From an uncultured Bryobacteraceae bacterium (lineage in GTDB: Bacteria > Acidobacteriota > Terriglobia > Bryobacterales > Bryobacteraceae), in the NCBI GenBank assembly GCA_955652915.1, contig CATPCJ010000079.1, positions 1-53,041 on the forward strand: a stretch of 53,041 nt of DNA. Direction: 5' to 3'. Both the position numbers and the translations under genes were made by a program. Below are positions 17,980 through 25,725 of this stretch, piece after piece. Numbering within the stretch: position 1 is the stretch's first letter; the number at the start of each line of letters is the position of its first letter. The notes beneath the pieces were generated by a model. That model was not told where the DNA came from. It made no database searches and saw only the letters and a list, made by a program, of their open reading frames with translations.

Positions 17980-19668
17980 ATGAAGCTTAGATATTTTTGC
18001 ACCACCGTAGCGTTTTTATCCGCGAGCATCCTGTTGCGCGCTCAAGGACCAGGACGAAGCTACGGCAGATCGGCCGTCATTGCGCAACAGGGCATCGTCG
18101 CCACCAGCCAGGCGTTGGCTTCTCAGGCAGGAGTGCAGATGCTGACGCGCGGAGGTTCCGCCGTGGATGCCGCGATTGCCGCGAACGCTGTCCTGGCCGT
18201 GATGGAGCCGGATATGAATGGCGTCGGCGGCGATCTTTTTGTCCTGTACTGGGATGCGAGCACAGGAAAGTTGACGGGACTGAATGCATCCGGACCCGCG
18301 CCGAAAGCTCTGACACCCGAGTTTCTCAACCGGGCCGGGATCAAAATAATGCCCACGGAAGGAATACATAGCGTCACCATTCCGGGCGCGGTAGACGGCT
18401 GGGCGAAAATGCACGCTCGCTACGGCAAACTGCCGTGGAAGGATTTGTTTCAACCCGCCATCGCTTATGCCGAGCAGGGTTTTCCGGTGCCGGAGGTTAT
18501 CCAGGAAGCGTGGTCGGACGCGATTCCATTAAAGAAACTGCGAGTGGATGCCGAATCTGTCCGCGTTTTTCTTCCGCAGGGACGCCCGCCGAACGTAGGT
18601 GAAATCTTTCGCAATCCCGGCTTGGGTAAGACGCTTCGGCTGATCGCGGGCGAAGGCCGCGATGCGTTTTACAAAGGCGATATCGCCGCCGCCATTCTGA
18701 GAACGTCTCAAAAACTGGGAGGGACGATGACACAGGCCGATCTGGCTGCGTTCTCTTCCGAATGGGTCACGCCGATTTCAACCGATTACCGGGGCTGGCG
18801 CGTGTACGAACTGCCGCCTAATGGTCAGGGCATGGCCGCGCTGGAGATGCTCAACATAATGGAGACGGCGCCTTCGGTATCCGGCGGCGAGGCATCCAGC
18901 CCGGCTGAAATGCACAAGCGGATCGAAGCCATGAAACTAGCCTATGCCGATTTGCAACGCTACGACGCCGATCCGCGTTTTTCCGATATTCCGGTCGGCG
19001 CCTTGCTCTCGAAAGATTACGCGCGCAAGCGGGCGGCGCTGATCGACGCGCGTCAAGCCAACTGCAATGTCGCGGCGGCCCGGCCGATCGAGGGTGATAC
19101 GACATACCTCACCGTGGTCGATCGTGACGGCAACATCGTAAGTTGGATTCAGAGTATCGCCGACAACTTCGGCTCCGGGATCACCGTCGAGGGTCTGGGT
19201 TTCATTCTCCACAACCGGGGCTGGGGTTTCACGCTGGAACGCGATCATCCCGATGTGCTGGCAGGTGGAAAGCGCCCGTTTCATACCATCATTCCCGCTT
19301 TTATGGAGCGTGGCGACGAACATATTGGATTCGGAATCATGGGAGGCGCCAATCAACCGCTGGCTCATGCCCAGTTCGTGTCGAACATCGTCGACTACGG
19401 CATGAATCTGCAGGAGGCATTGGAAGCGCCGCGGTTCTTTAAGAAAACGGCGAGCGGCTGCGATGTGTCTATCGAGGGTCGCGTGCCGCTGACGACGCTA
19501 CAACAACTCTCCGAGCGAGGTCATGAAATTCGAATACGTCGTCCGTACACGATGGAGATGGGACGAGGCCAGGCTATTCTTCACAATTCCCGGACTCGAA
19601 CCAATTACGCGGCTTCCGATCCGCGCGCGGACGGTTTTGCGGATCCGGAACCGATAGTTGTGAAATAA
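17980..19668 (+). CDS. ggt: Gamma-glutamyltransferase / glutathione hydrolase
   Basis: It cleaves the gamma-glutamyl bond of glutathione and related peptides in the periplasm. The product is a precursor that cuts itself at a conserved threonine. From this ATG there are 562 residues. A signal peptide (MKLRYFCTTVAFLSASILLR) comes first, then the large subunit with ASQAGVQMLTRGGSAVDAAIA and DMNGVGGDLF. The processing site is EGD/TTYLTVVDRDGN, with the catalytic Thr at about 374. Small-subunit motifs include NNFGSGI-like DNFGSGITVEG and GGANQPLAHAQ. An in-frame ATG eight codons earlier (17956) would extend the n-region and is less likely. It is divergent from the Gfo/Idh gene, with 55 bp between the starts. 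Confidence 0.93.
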   Translation: MKLRYFCTTVAFLSASILLRAQGPGRSYGRSAVIAQQGIVATSQALASQAGVQMLTRGGSAVDAAIAANAVLAVMEPDMNGVGGDLFVLYWDASTGKLTGLNASGPAPKALTPEFLNRAGIKIMPTEGIHSVTIPGAVDGWAKMHARYGKLPWKDLFQPAIAYAEQGFPVPEVIQEAWSDAIPLKKLRVDAESVRVFLPQGRPPNVGEIFRNPGLGKTLRLIAGEGRDAFYKGDIAAAILRTSQKLGGTMTQADLAAFSSEWVTPISTDYRGWRVYELPPNGQGMAALEMLNIMETAPSVSGGEASSPAEMHKRIEAMKLAYADLQRYDADPRFSDIPVGALLSKDYARKRAALIDARQANCNVAAARPIEGDTTYLTVVDRDGNIVSWIQSIADNFGSGITVEGLGFILHNRGWGFTLERDHPDVLAGGKRPFHTIIPAFMERGDEHIGFGIMGGANQPLAHAQFVSNIVDYGMNLQEALEAPRFFKKTASGCDVSIEGRVPLTTLQQLSERGHEIRIRRPYTMEMGRGQAILHNSRTRTNYAASDPRADGFADPEPIVVK

Positions 19669-19700
19669 AACTTTGATGTAGACTGGAACCGGACTTAATT

Positions 19701-20648
19701 ATGAAGGTGAGCATCTTGTTCCTCGCCTGCGCATGCGGCGCGGCTTTCGGCGCGAACGCGCGGTTCAATGGGTATTGGGATATCACGGTGCACGATGAGA
19801 AGCATCCGCGCGCCTGGTGGCTGAAAATCGAGGGCGCGGACACTGGTACTCCCAAAGGTGAGTTCATCAGCGCTTACGCGGGCGACCTGAATCGGATTGA
19901 CGAGATCTCGATCGAGGGGAACGAACTCGTCTTCGGTTTTCGACCCAAATCGAACGCTACCGGATCCTCCCCGCGACATCTGGTGTACCGTGCTCGGCTC
20001 GCCGGAGAAAAGCTTGAGGGTACGTTCGCGGCCGAGGGACAGAACAGCCCGCCCGTGACTTGGACCGGCGTGCGCGCACCGGCCATTCAAGAAAAAGACG
20101 ACGGGAGTTGGCGGGATGGCGAGAGCGTCGACTTGTTTAACGGCCGCGATCTATCCGGTTGGCATGCCCTGGAATCCGACCGCGAATTCAAATGGTCGGT
20201 GAATAACGGCATTTTGACGGGGCTGGGACGCGGGGCGAATCTCATAACAGATCGCAAATTTTGGAATTTCAAATTGCATGTCGAATACAAGCTGCCGGCG
20301 AAAAGCAACAGCGGGATCGGTTTGCGAGCCCGATACGAGGTTCAGATTCGAGACGATGACGGCAAACTGGACAGTCACAGTAATGGCGCGCTGTACAGCC
20401 GCATTCCGCCGAGTGTGAATGCGACCAAGCCGCCCGAGGAGTGGCAAACTTATGACATTCGCGTGGTGGGCCGGCAGGTCACGGTGGTGCTGAATGGTCA
20501 GACGATTATCGACCATGGAACGATCGAGGGTCTTACGGCGATCGCGAGCGATCCGAACGAAGGCGAACCCGGCGCAATCATTCTGCAGGGGGACCACGGC
20601 GCTGTGGAGTTCCGCGTCATCAAGCTCACGGCTTTAGTGAAGAGGTAA
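19701..20648 (+). CDS. Secreted DUF1080 protein (3-keto-disaccharide hydrolase-like)
   Basis: The protein has 315 residues with a signal peptide (MKVSILFLACACGAAFG). Residues ~20-120 are a beta-rich domain of unknown type (NGYWDITVHDEKHPRAWWLK). Residues ~138-312 are a DUF1080 concanavalin-like sandwich: SVDLFNGRDLSGWHALESD, WSVNNGILTG, NFKLHVEYKLPAKSNSGIGL, PEEWQTYDIRVVGRQVTVVLNG. Family members hydrolyse or bind 3-keto-glycosides. The next gene begins 5 bp after its stop with a TIM-barrel isomerase-like protein, which supports a shared pathway. Whether it is a hydrolase or only a sugar-binding protein cannot be decided from sequence alone. Confidence 0.85.
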   Translation: MKVSILFLACACGAAFGANARFNGYWDITVHDEKHPRAWWLKIEGADTGTPKGEFISAYAGDLNRIDEISIEGNELVFGFRPKSNATGSSPRHLVYRARLAGEKLEGTFAAEGQNSPPVTWTGVRAPAIQEKDDGSWRDGESVDLFNGRDLSGWHALESDREFKWSVNNGILTGLGRGANLITDRKFWNFKLHVEYKLPAKSNSGIGLRARYEVQIRDDDGKLDSHSNGALYSRIPPSVNATKPPEEWQTYDIRVVGRQVTVVLNGQTIIDHGTIEGLTAIASDPNEGEPGAIILQGDHGAVEFRVIKLTALVKR

Positions 20649-20653
20649 TCGGT

Positions 20654-21514
20654 ATGAACATTTCACGAAGAGTTTTCCTGGGGAGTGTGGCGGCGGCGCC
20701 GGCTGCGGCGCGGTTGTTTGCCGCCGGTCAAACCCATGGACCGAAGATCGGAGTGACGGACTGGAACCTCAAAAAAACCGGCGATCTGGATGCGGTAGCT
20801 CTGGCGAAATCACTCGGATTCGATGGCGTACAGGTCAGTCTGGGCCGGAAGCCCGTGGACGGAAAATTGCCTTTGGACAACGCCGACATTCAAGCTCAAT
20901 ACCTCGCGCGGGCCAAACAGCAGAACATTGCACTGGCGGGAACATGTCTTGATATTCTTCACGTGAACTTTTTGAAAAACGACAAGCTGGGGCAGAAATG
21001 GGTGGCCGACGGCATTCCGATTACGAAGACGCTGAACGCGGGCGTCATGCTGCTGCCATTTTTCGGGAAGGGCGCGCTGGAGACCGCGCAGGAGCGCGAT
21101 TACGTCGCGGATGTGTTGAAGGAAGTGGCGGGCGAAGCGGAGCGCGCGGGGATTCTGCTTGGACTCGAGGATACGATTTCAGCCGAGGACAATGTCCGGA
21201 TAATGGATCGCATCAAGTCGCCGGCGGTGCGCGTATACTACGACGTCGGGAACTCGAACAGGAACGGGTTTGATGTGCCGAAGGAAATCCGCTGGCTGGG
21301 GAAAGCGCGAATCTGCCAGATGCATTTGAAGGACAAAGGCTACATCGGAGACGGTCCGATCGATTTCACGGCCGTGATGAAAGCCATCACCGAAATCGGT
21401 TATGACGGGTTCGCCAACCTGGAGACGTCGTCGCCGTCGGGTTCCATCGAAGATGATATGCGCCGGAATCTCAAGGCTGTGCGGGAGTACCTGGAAGCAG
21501 TGAAAAAATCATAA
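20654..21514 (+). CDS. Xylose-isomerase-like TIM-barrel protein, Tat-exported
   Basis: A twin-arginine signal (MNISRRVFLGSVAAAPAAA) precedes an AP-endonuclease-2 / sugar isomerase-epimerase barrel. Visible elements are SLGFDGVQVS (strand 2), a metal ligand in GLEDTISAED, YYDVGNSN, QMHLKDKGYIGDGPIDF and FANLETSSP. These match the Glu/Asp/His metal sites of the fold. At 286 residues it has the usual length. The C-terminal residues EAVKKS and the stop codon fall inside repeat family B, so the end of the gene was probably rewritten by that repeat. It is in one unit with the DUF1080 gene. Likely activities include isomerisation, epimerisation or eliminative cleavage of an oxidised sugar. Confidence 0.85.
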   Translation: MNISRRVFLGSVAAAPAAARLFAAGQTHGPKIGVTDWNLKKTGDLDAVALAKSLGFDGVQVSLGRKPVDGKLPLDNADIQAQYLARAKQQNIALAGTCLDILHVNFLKNDKLGQKWVADGIPITKTLNAGVMLLPFFGKGALETAQERDYVADVLKEVAGEAERAGILLGLEDTISAEDNVRIMDRIKSPAVRVYYDVGNSNRNGFDVPKEIRWLGKARICQMHLKDKGYIGDGPIDFTAVMKAITEIGYDGFANLETSSPSGSIEDDMRRNLKAVREYLEAVKKS

Positions 21515-21544
21515 ACCAACACAGGCAAGAATGCCTGTGCCACA
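21494..21544. repeat. Repeat family B, copy 1 (overlaps gene end)
   Basis: The run GAAGCAGTGAAAAAATC, then ACCAACACAGGCAAGAATGC and CTGTGCCACA. Its core ACAGGCAAGAATGCCTGTG is an imperfect palindrome. Other copies are at 31241-31359, 34378-34464, 51406-51432 and 51586-51610. This copy encodes the last codons and stop of the TIM-barrel gene. Confidence 0.75.
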
Positions 21545-21554
21545 GAGTTAGTTT

Positions 21555-21560
21555 AGGGGA
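21555..21560 (+). promoter_or_regulatory. Ribosome-binding site that selects the SMP-30 gene start
   Basis: AGGGGA lies 8 nt before the ATG at 21569 but runs directly into an earlier in-frame ATG at 21560. Normal spacing therefore favours the second ATG. Confidence 0.55.
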
Positions 21561-21568
21561 TGGTTCGT

Positions 21569-22609
21569 ATGAAAAGGTCATCGTTCGTCTGGTTCTGTGC
21601 TTTGTTAAGTGGGATTACAGGCTCTCTCTTTTCTCAAAGCATGTCTCAAAGCGTGCAGAAACTGGACCCGGCGATCGACCAAATCGTACCGCCGGATGCC
21701 AAGCTCGAGCAGGTAGCTACAGGCTTCAACAAGTGGACGGAGGGCCCTATCTGGACACGCGAGGGGTCTCTGCTATTTGCTGAAATCCCAGCGAACAATA
21801 TTGTTCAATGGCGGCCGGGACAAGCCGCCAGCGTATTTATCCATCCCAGCGGATATAAAGGATCGGCTCCATTCGCAGGGCCTGAACCCGGCTCAAATGG
21901 AATGACTCTCGATTCACGAGGGAGACTGACGGTGGCGGGACACGCTCGGAGGCAGGTGTGGCGTTTGGAGTCGCTGAAGCCTGATGCGGCGCTGACTGTC
22001 TTGGCCGACACGTACGAAGGCAAGGCGCTCAATAGCCCCAACGATCTCGTCTACAAATCAGACGGTTCCTTGTACTTTACCGACCCTCCCTACGGACTGC
22101 CGACGCAAAGCGATCAAGATCCACAAAAGCAACTGCCGGTGAACGGTGTATACCGCATCCTGGGCGCGCGCGATCACAAGCCTGGTGCTCCGCCGGAACG
22201 AGAGAAGCTTCAGCTTTTGATTAAGGATTTGGCGAGACCCAACGGGATTGCGTTTTCGCCCGATGAGAAATTCCTGTATATTGCCTGCTCCGGCCCGATG
22301 CTGTGGATGCGATATAGCGTCCAGCGTGACGGCACCGTTTCAAACGGCAAAGTCTTTTATGATGCGACCGCTGAAAAAGGGATCGGAGGCCCTGATGGCA
22401 TAAAGGTCGATCAGAGAGGCAACATCTATGGCTCAGGCGCAGGTGGTGTGTGGATTTTTTCTCCGGACGGGAAGCATTTGGGAACGATCAAAGTACCGGA
22501 AAGAGTAAGTAACGTTGCGTGGGGCGGCGAGGATGGCAAGACGCTGTATGTTACCGCCAGTACCAGTGTCTATTCAATTCGGCTCAACATTGCTGGTGTG
22601 AAACCATGA
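21569..22609 (+). CDS. SMP-30 / gluconolactonase-family secreted lactonase
   Basis: The product has about 346 residues and a signal peptide (MKRSSFVWFCALLSGITGS). It is followed by the six-bladed SMP-30 propeller: KWTEGPIWTREGSLLFAEIP (first metal Glu), PGSNGMTLDSRGRLTVAGH, ALNSPNDLVYKSDGSLYFTD (metal Asn), LARPNGIAFSPDEKFLY, and GGPDGIKVDQRGNIYGSG (metal Asp). Such calcium-dependent enzymes open sugar lactones made by dehydrogenases, which fits the Gfo/Idh and PQQ dehydrogenases in this region. An upstream in-frame ATG at 21560 is possible, but Shine-Dalgarno spacing favours this one. Repeat B separates it from the TIM-barrel gene by 54 bp, so it may have its own promoter. Confidence 0.9.
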   Translation: MKRSSFVWFCALLSGITGSLFSQSMSQSVQKLDPAIDQIVPPDAKLEQVATGFNKWTEGPIWTREGSLLFAEIPANNIVQWRPGQAASVFIHPSGYKGSAPFAGPEPGSNGMTLDSRGRLTVAGHARRQVWRLESLKPDAALTVLADTYEGKALNSPNDLVYKSDGSLYFTDPPYGLPTQSDQDPQKQLPVNGVYRILGARDHKPGAPPEREKLQLLIKDLARPNGIAFSPDEKFLYIACSGPMLWMRYSVQRDGTVSNGKVFYDATAEKGIGGPDGIKVDQRGNIYGSGAGGVWIFSPDGKHLGTIKVPERVSNVAWGGEDGKTLYVTASTSVYSIRLNIAGVKP

Positions 22610-23018
22610 GGGATTTGCACGTCCTTATGATCTCGCGGTCACGTTGATGTGATCCATTCAGGATCGGAGATCTTCCGGTTTCGATCCGGTTCGCTTAGCC
22701 ACTCTCGCCAGCATCCGCGGCCCAATCTCTTCTTGATCGTGAAACGTGAATTCGTAATCCGGCCAGTCAGGACGTGTGGAAGGACGGAAATGTTGGCCAA
22801 TCGAGAGAATCCTAGCGTAGGAGTACGTGGGTGAGAGAGTGTTTCAAACAGAGCCATGACCGTTAACGGAGTGGTTATTAGAAATAGAGGCGCTTTCCTG
22901 AGATTGGGTAGGCTCCCTTACGGTCGCGGTTATGATTGGACTCCATACTGCTCCACTTGTTGTGTGTCGCGCGCGCGTCTCAACTTGTGGGGTTGGCAGG
23001 CACACGCCACGTCGTAAG
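22610..23018. other. Intergenic region with a short coding fossil and a repeat A copy
   Basis: This 409-bp gap separates the convergent lactonase and TIM-barrel genes. On the minus strand a frame at about 22658-22836 without a start codon reads YARILSIGQHF ... DWPDYEFTFHDQEEIGPRM and LARVAKRTGSKPEDLRS before a stop. It is protein-like and may be the C-terminal relic of a small gene that I cannot name. Repeat A (reverse) lies at 22913-22931. Nothing else is recognisable. Confidence 0.35.
22913..22931. repeat. Repeat family A, copy 3 (reverse orientation)
   Basis: CTCCCTTACGGTCGCGGTT is the reverse complement of the core seen at 5178-5196 and 8668-8686. It is isolated here, without the inverted partner found at 8626. 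Confidence 0.7.
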
Positions 23019-23885
23019 TTACGCCTTCAGCTCGTGCAGGTACTGGTAGCTCGGCTTCAGCGCATCCATGTTCAGTTCGACGAAGTAGTTTTCCACTCCG
23101 CCCGTCTTGGCGGCGGCGAAGAGCTTCTTCCAATCGACGACACCTTGTCCGATGGCTACCTGTTTCTTGTCCGCCGGCGACCAGTCTTGCAGATGGAGTG
23201 AAATGAATCGGCCTGGATATTTCGTCAGGTAGGTGGCTGCCTCGTAGCCCAGGCTGATCACCGAAACCTGAAATTGCATCTTTACCAGTTTTGGATCGAG
23301 CGTGTTCATCAGTTTGTCGTAGACCAGCACGCCGTCGATTTCCTTGAATTCAAAATTGTGATTGTGAAAGCCGCACTGCATGCCCGCCTTCTGCACCTTT
23401 TCGCCTATCCGATTTAATTCTTCAGCCGCGGCCGTCCAATCCGCCAGGCTTGCTTCCGGGCGCAGGCCGAAGGTAGATAGCACCATTTGTTTCAGGCCCA
23501 ATTCCTTGGCGTACCCGATTCGGTCGTCGAGATTCTCCTTCATTTCCCGAAACTGGTAGTGGCAGCTTTCACATCCCAGGCCGGCCTTGTGGATAGCCTC
23601 GCGGATTTCCGAGGCCTTCTTGTTCACCAGGGATCCGAACCCCGACTTCTCGTATCCAGGCGGCGAACACATCTCGATGTTGCGATAACCGATGGAGGCC
23701 AGTTGAGCCAGAGTGCCTTCGAAATCTTTTCCCAATGCATCTCGAACGGGGTAGGTCTGACAGCCAATCGGAATGCCTAGCGGATCGGCGTGAAGCGACG
23801 GCGCTCCGGAAGTCAGAACGCAGCCCGCCGCCGCGATGCCCATTGCGGTTTGATTCAGAAATCGTCTTCTTGAAAGCGAGTGCAT
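23019..23885 (-). CDS. Second xylose-isomerase-like TIM-barrel protein, Tat-exported
   Basis: From the chosen ATG it has 288 residues: a twin-arginine signal (MHSLSRRRFLNQTAMGIA), then GIPIGCQTYPVRDALGKD, ASIGYRNIEMCSPPGYEKSG, GFHNHNFEFKEIDG (metal His/Glu site), LVKMQFQVSVISLG and GRFISLHLQDWSP. This is the AP-endonuclease-2 barrel of sugar phosphate isomerases/epimerases. The frame is open 74 codons upstream, but that stretch overlaps the end of the preceding gene. It starts 12 bp after the Gfo/Idh stop on the same strand, forming a two-gene unit. Acting together, a dehydrogenase and barrel of this type could oxidise and then rearrange or cleave a glycoside in the periplasm. Confidence 0.88.
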   Translation of the reverse strand: MHSLSRRRFLNQTAMGIAAAGCVLTSGAPSLHADPLGIPIGCQTYPVRDALGKDFEGTLAQLASIGYRNIEMCSPPGYEKSGFGSLVNKKASEIREAIHKAGLGCESCHYQFREMKENLDDRIGYAKELGLKQMVLSTFGLRPEASLADWTAAAEELNRIGEKVQKAGMQCGFHNHNFEFKEIDGVLVYDKLMNTLDPKLVKMQFQVSVISLGYEAATYLTKYPGRFISLHLQDWSPADKKQVAIGQGVVDWKKLFAAAKTGGVENYFVELNMDALKPSYQYLHELKA

Positions 23886-23896
23886 GCCAGTGATCC

Positions 23897-25426
23897 TCAC
23901 GACTTTGGCTCCCAACCCTTCCGGTATTCGCGCGAGAGGTACTTGTTCGCATCCGAAACGTTGGTGATGCTCATGTTCGCGGCGTCGTATTTCAGTCGCT
24001 GACGGCTGCGAAGCGCAACCGCGTATAAGTTGACGGCTTCCGAAATCGGACCCGCATGCAAGAAACTGCCGGGCGAATGTTTCCCGCCCCTGCAGCCTGC
24101 GATCCACTGTTTGAGTCCTGCCGACAACTCGCCTGGATCACGCTGCCGGCGCGGAGGCGTTTCCGGCGCCTGATAACCGCGCATCCTCTTTTCCGGGATG
24201 AGCCGTGGATTTTCCACTCGGAATCCGGCCAGAATTTTTCCCTTGTCGCCCACGAACATCATCGCTTCGGCCGGAAATTCTTTTCCGTCTTCGTCCAATT
24301 CGTCAGGCGTGGGCGGCCGCATGCCGCCGTCGTACCAAATCAGGTCGACCGCCGCACGCTGGCCTTTCGCCGGATATCGGAAACGCACGGAGCTGGCGGC
24401 TGGGAACGAGAAATCATTCTTCACCGTCGCGGCTACGTTTTCATTTAACACACAATTGTGACTCAACACCGGCTCGATACTCGTAGGACCGCTCAGTTCG
24501 AGAGCATTGAAAACCGTCCAAAGACTGTAATGGCCCATGTCCGCCATGGAGCCACCGCCGAAGTCATACCATCCGCGAAAAACCATGTGCGTGTAGGTGG
24601 GATGATAGGGCCGGTCCGCCTCGGGACCCAGCCACAAATCCCAATCGAATCCTTTTGGAACCGGTGGCGCATCGGTGGGAAGAGTCGCGTACTGAGGCCA
24701 CACGGGGCGGTTGCTCCAGTTGTGGACTTCACGCAGAGTGCCGATGGCGCCGTCCTTGATCCAGGCCATCACCTGCTCCATGGATCCGTTGCTGTCCCAC
24801 GGCATGAAGTGCGTGGAAACGCCCGTTTCGCGAGCGGTGTCGATCACCAACTTGGCTTCCTTCAGCCGATTCGCGATGGGCTTGTGCATGATCACATGCT
24901 TGCCCTTTTTCATCGCCGCCATGCTGATGACGCCGTGCAGATGGTCCGGCGTCATGATCTTGACTGCGTTCAGATCTTTTTCCTTGTCCAGCATCTCGCG
25001 AAAATCGGCATAGGTGGAGCAGCCTCGTAACTTTTCGCCGGACCGCTTGTTCGAATAATAGGTGTCGACGATATTCTTGGCGACATCGCGTCCGCCGGGA
25101 ATCACGTCGTCTCCGCCGGCGCTCCAGTTGGAATCCCCCAGCATGCGGCGAATGCTATCGCGGATGCCGGTCTTCGACCAGTCGCGATATCCGATGGCCT
25201 CTTTACTGGGATCGCAAACCGAAACAATCTGAATGTCGGATGCCGCGAGCAAGGGCTGTATTTCTCTCAACCCTTCAGTGCCGACGCCGATGTGACCCAG
25301 CGTAATTTTGTCACTGGGCGCGACTACACCGGGGCCACCCAACACGTGTCTTGGAACGATGGTGAATGCCGCAGTAGTCGCGGCGGCAGTCTCCAGGAAC
25401 TTGCGGCGATTCCGATCGTTTGTCAT
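23897..25426 (-). CDS. Gfo/Idh/MocA-family oxidoreductase, Tat-exported, large form
   Basis: The 509-residue protein starts with a Tat signal (MTNDRNRRKFLETAAATTAA ... PRHVLGG). The Rossmann part has ITLGHIGVGTEGLREIQPLL, VSVCDPSKE, VKIMTPDHLHGVISMAAMKK and the catalytic-lysine motif HVIMHKPIANRL (usual form EKP, here HKP). The C-terminal substrate domain includes WDLWLGPEADRPYHPTYTH, RGWYDFGGGSMADMGHYSLW and FPAASSVRFRYPAKG. These are features of the long Tat-exported Gfo/Idh group common in Planctomycetes and Acidobacteria. It is followed by the TIM-barrel gene. The bound cofactor would have to be inserted before export. Confidence 0.9.
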   Translation of the reverse strand: MTNDRNRRKFLETAAATTAAFTIVPRHVLGGPGVVAPSDKITLGHIGVGTEGLREIQPLLAASDIQIVSVCDPSKEAIGYRDWSKTGIRDSIRRMLGDSNWSAGGDDVIPGGRDVAKNIVDTYYSNKRSGEKLRGCSTYADFREMLDKEKDLNAVKIMTPDHLHGVISMAAMKKGKHVIMHKPIANRLKEAKLVIDTARETGVSTHFMPWDSNGSMEQVMAWIKDGAIGTLREVHNWSNRPVWPQYATLPTDAPPVPKGFDWDLWLGPEADRPYHPTYTHMVFRGWYDFGGGSMADMGHYSLWTVFNALELSGPTSIEPVLSHNCVLNENVAATVKNDFSFPAASSVRFRYPAKGQRAAVDLIWYDGGMRPPTPDELDEDGKEFPAEAMMFVGDKGKILAGFRVENPRLIPEKRMRGYQAPETPPRRQRDPGELSAGLKQWIAGCRGGKHSPGSFLHAGPISEAVNLYAVALRSRQRLKYDAANMSITNVSDANKYLSREYRKGWEPKS

Positions 25427-25493
25427 CTGTCCCTCACTCGCAAAGCATCACGAGCATCATACGGCAGAAGCGGCGATGGAAGCAATGCTGACA

Positions 25494-25587
25494 GTGGGCA
25501 GGATGGTATCCTGCCGGCCGATTGGCAATCGGTCCGTTAGCGATAGGCCGATTTACAATCGGCGGCAGGTTATCAACCTGCCCTACA
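25494..25587. repeat. Repeat family C, copy 1: compound palindrome
   Basis: A 94-bp element in the 299-bp gap between divergent genes. It is built of GGGCAGGATGGTATCCTGCC, then GGCCGATTGGCAATCGG, a short centre, GGCCGATTTACAATCGGC and GGCAGGTTATCAACCTGCCC. Each block is itself palindromic and the whole is symmetric, so it can fold as one long cruciform or two hairpins. A second copy is at 52362-52472. The rest of the gap shows no gene. Confidence 0.8.
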
Positions 25588-25725
25588 TAGGCGTGCTGTG
25601 AGCAGGCATGATATTTCCGTGGCCTGCCTGCTCCCGAGCAACGCAAACGACAAGAAGCGATCGTCTGCGCCGCCGGCTTGTGTACAATACGTTTGGCCTT
25701 AGTCTCGAACAAGGAGATTATTTCC

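Noticed and set aside
25494..25587. Possible CRISPR-like repeats (also 52362-52472)
   Set aside because: The blocks are palindromes within one compound element without equal-length unique spacers, and no cas genes are present.
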